A DNA stretch of 64,000 nt from Casuarius casuarius. Its lineage: Eukaryota > Chordata > Aves > Casuariiformes > Casuariidae. The DNA is taken from positions 1 to 64,000 of the forward strand of contig PTFA01000365.1 of NCBI GenBank assembly GCA_003342895.1, given 5' to 3'. The notes under the pieces were generated by a model. The model did no database searches. It worked only from the letters and a program-made list of their open reading frames with translations, and was not told where the DNA came from. A program made the translations under genes and the position numbers. This document shows, piece after piece, positions 63,977 to 64,000 of the stretch; the stretch's first letter is position 1, and each line of letters opens with the position of its first letter.

Positions 63977-64000
63977 TGCGTGTGTGTGTGTGTGTGTGCG
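63977..64000 (+). repeat. (TG)n microsatellite, cut by the window end
   Basis: GTGCG is followed by nine or more TG dinucleotides and GCG at the last bases. The repeat may continue beyond the window, so its full length is unknown. Confidence 0.9.

Noticed and set aside
1..64000. Search for a prokaryotic-type system (operon, CRISPR, toxin-antitoxin, phage, insertion sequence)
   Set aside because: The window has vertebrate-type CpG depletion, microsatellites, SINE and LINE remnants and no dense coding, so these categories do not apply.

Overview
This window looks like non-coding nuclear DNA from a vertebrate. It is AT-rich and generally CpG-poor. No reading frame is convincingly protein-coding, and there are no tRNA or rRNA genes, operons, CRISPR arrays, phages or insertion sequences. 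A few old interspersed repeats are recognisable by eye: a CR1-type LINE 3' end, MIR-like SINE cores and tRNA-SINE-like pieces. The CR1 3' tail and the dispersed 'aagtcaatgg'-type motifs resemble repeats I know from turtle and crocodilian genomes, so a non-avian sauropsid is my best guess. That is recollection of repeat consensus sequences, not a database match. One assembly ambiguity (n) lies at 11087.

Layout. The first ~260 bases are a CpG-rich, GC-richer block cut by the window edge, possibly a fragment of a younger inserted element. From ~300 to 25 kb the sequence is AT-rich and unannotated, with an AT-repeat block near 6.35-6.47 kb, a MIR-like SINE near 11.7-11.9 kb and a TG microsatellite near 13.5 kb. 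A (C7A)-type tract near 25.3 kb has strong quadruplex potential on the minus strand. From 25.4 to 43 kb there is little beyond homopolymers, purine tracts and a possible splice acceptor. A 32-bp tandem duplication lies at 43.05 kb. A second MIR-like SINE at 47.65-47.82 kb carries a tandem duplication with two perfect AP-1-type heptamers. A short coding-like segment with its own stop codon and a downstream AATAAA sits at 49.15-49.4 kb and is the best candidate for a terminal exon or retrocopy fragment. CpG-enriched patches occur at 52.9-53.2 and 56.3-56.5 kb, and a 50-bp tandem duplication with CpG decay lies at 56.88-56.98 kb. The CR1 3' end is at ~62.0 kb, followed by a SINE-like stretch. The longest reading frame (162 codons) begins just after a good acceptor-like site at 63.29 kb. 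The window ends in a GT repeat.

The most economical reading is intergenic or deep intronic DNA. I see no genes acting together and no new biological system. The observations worth testing are the 49.15 kb coding-like segment, the three CpG-rich patches, the G-quadruplex tract and the duplicated AP-1 motif.
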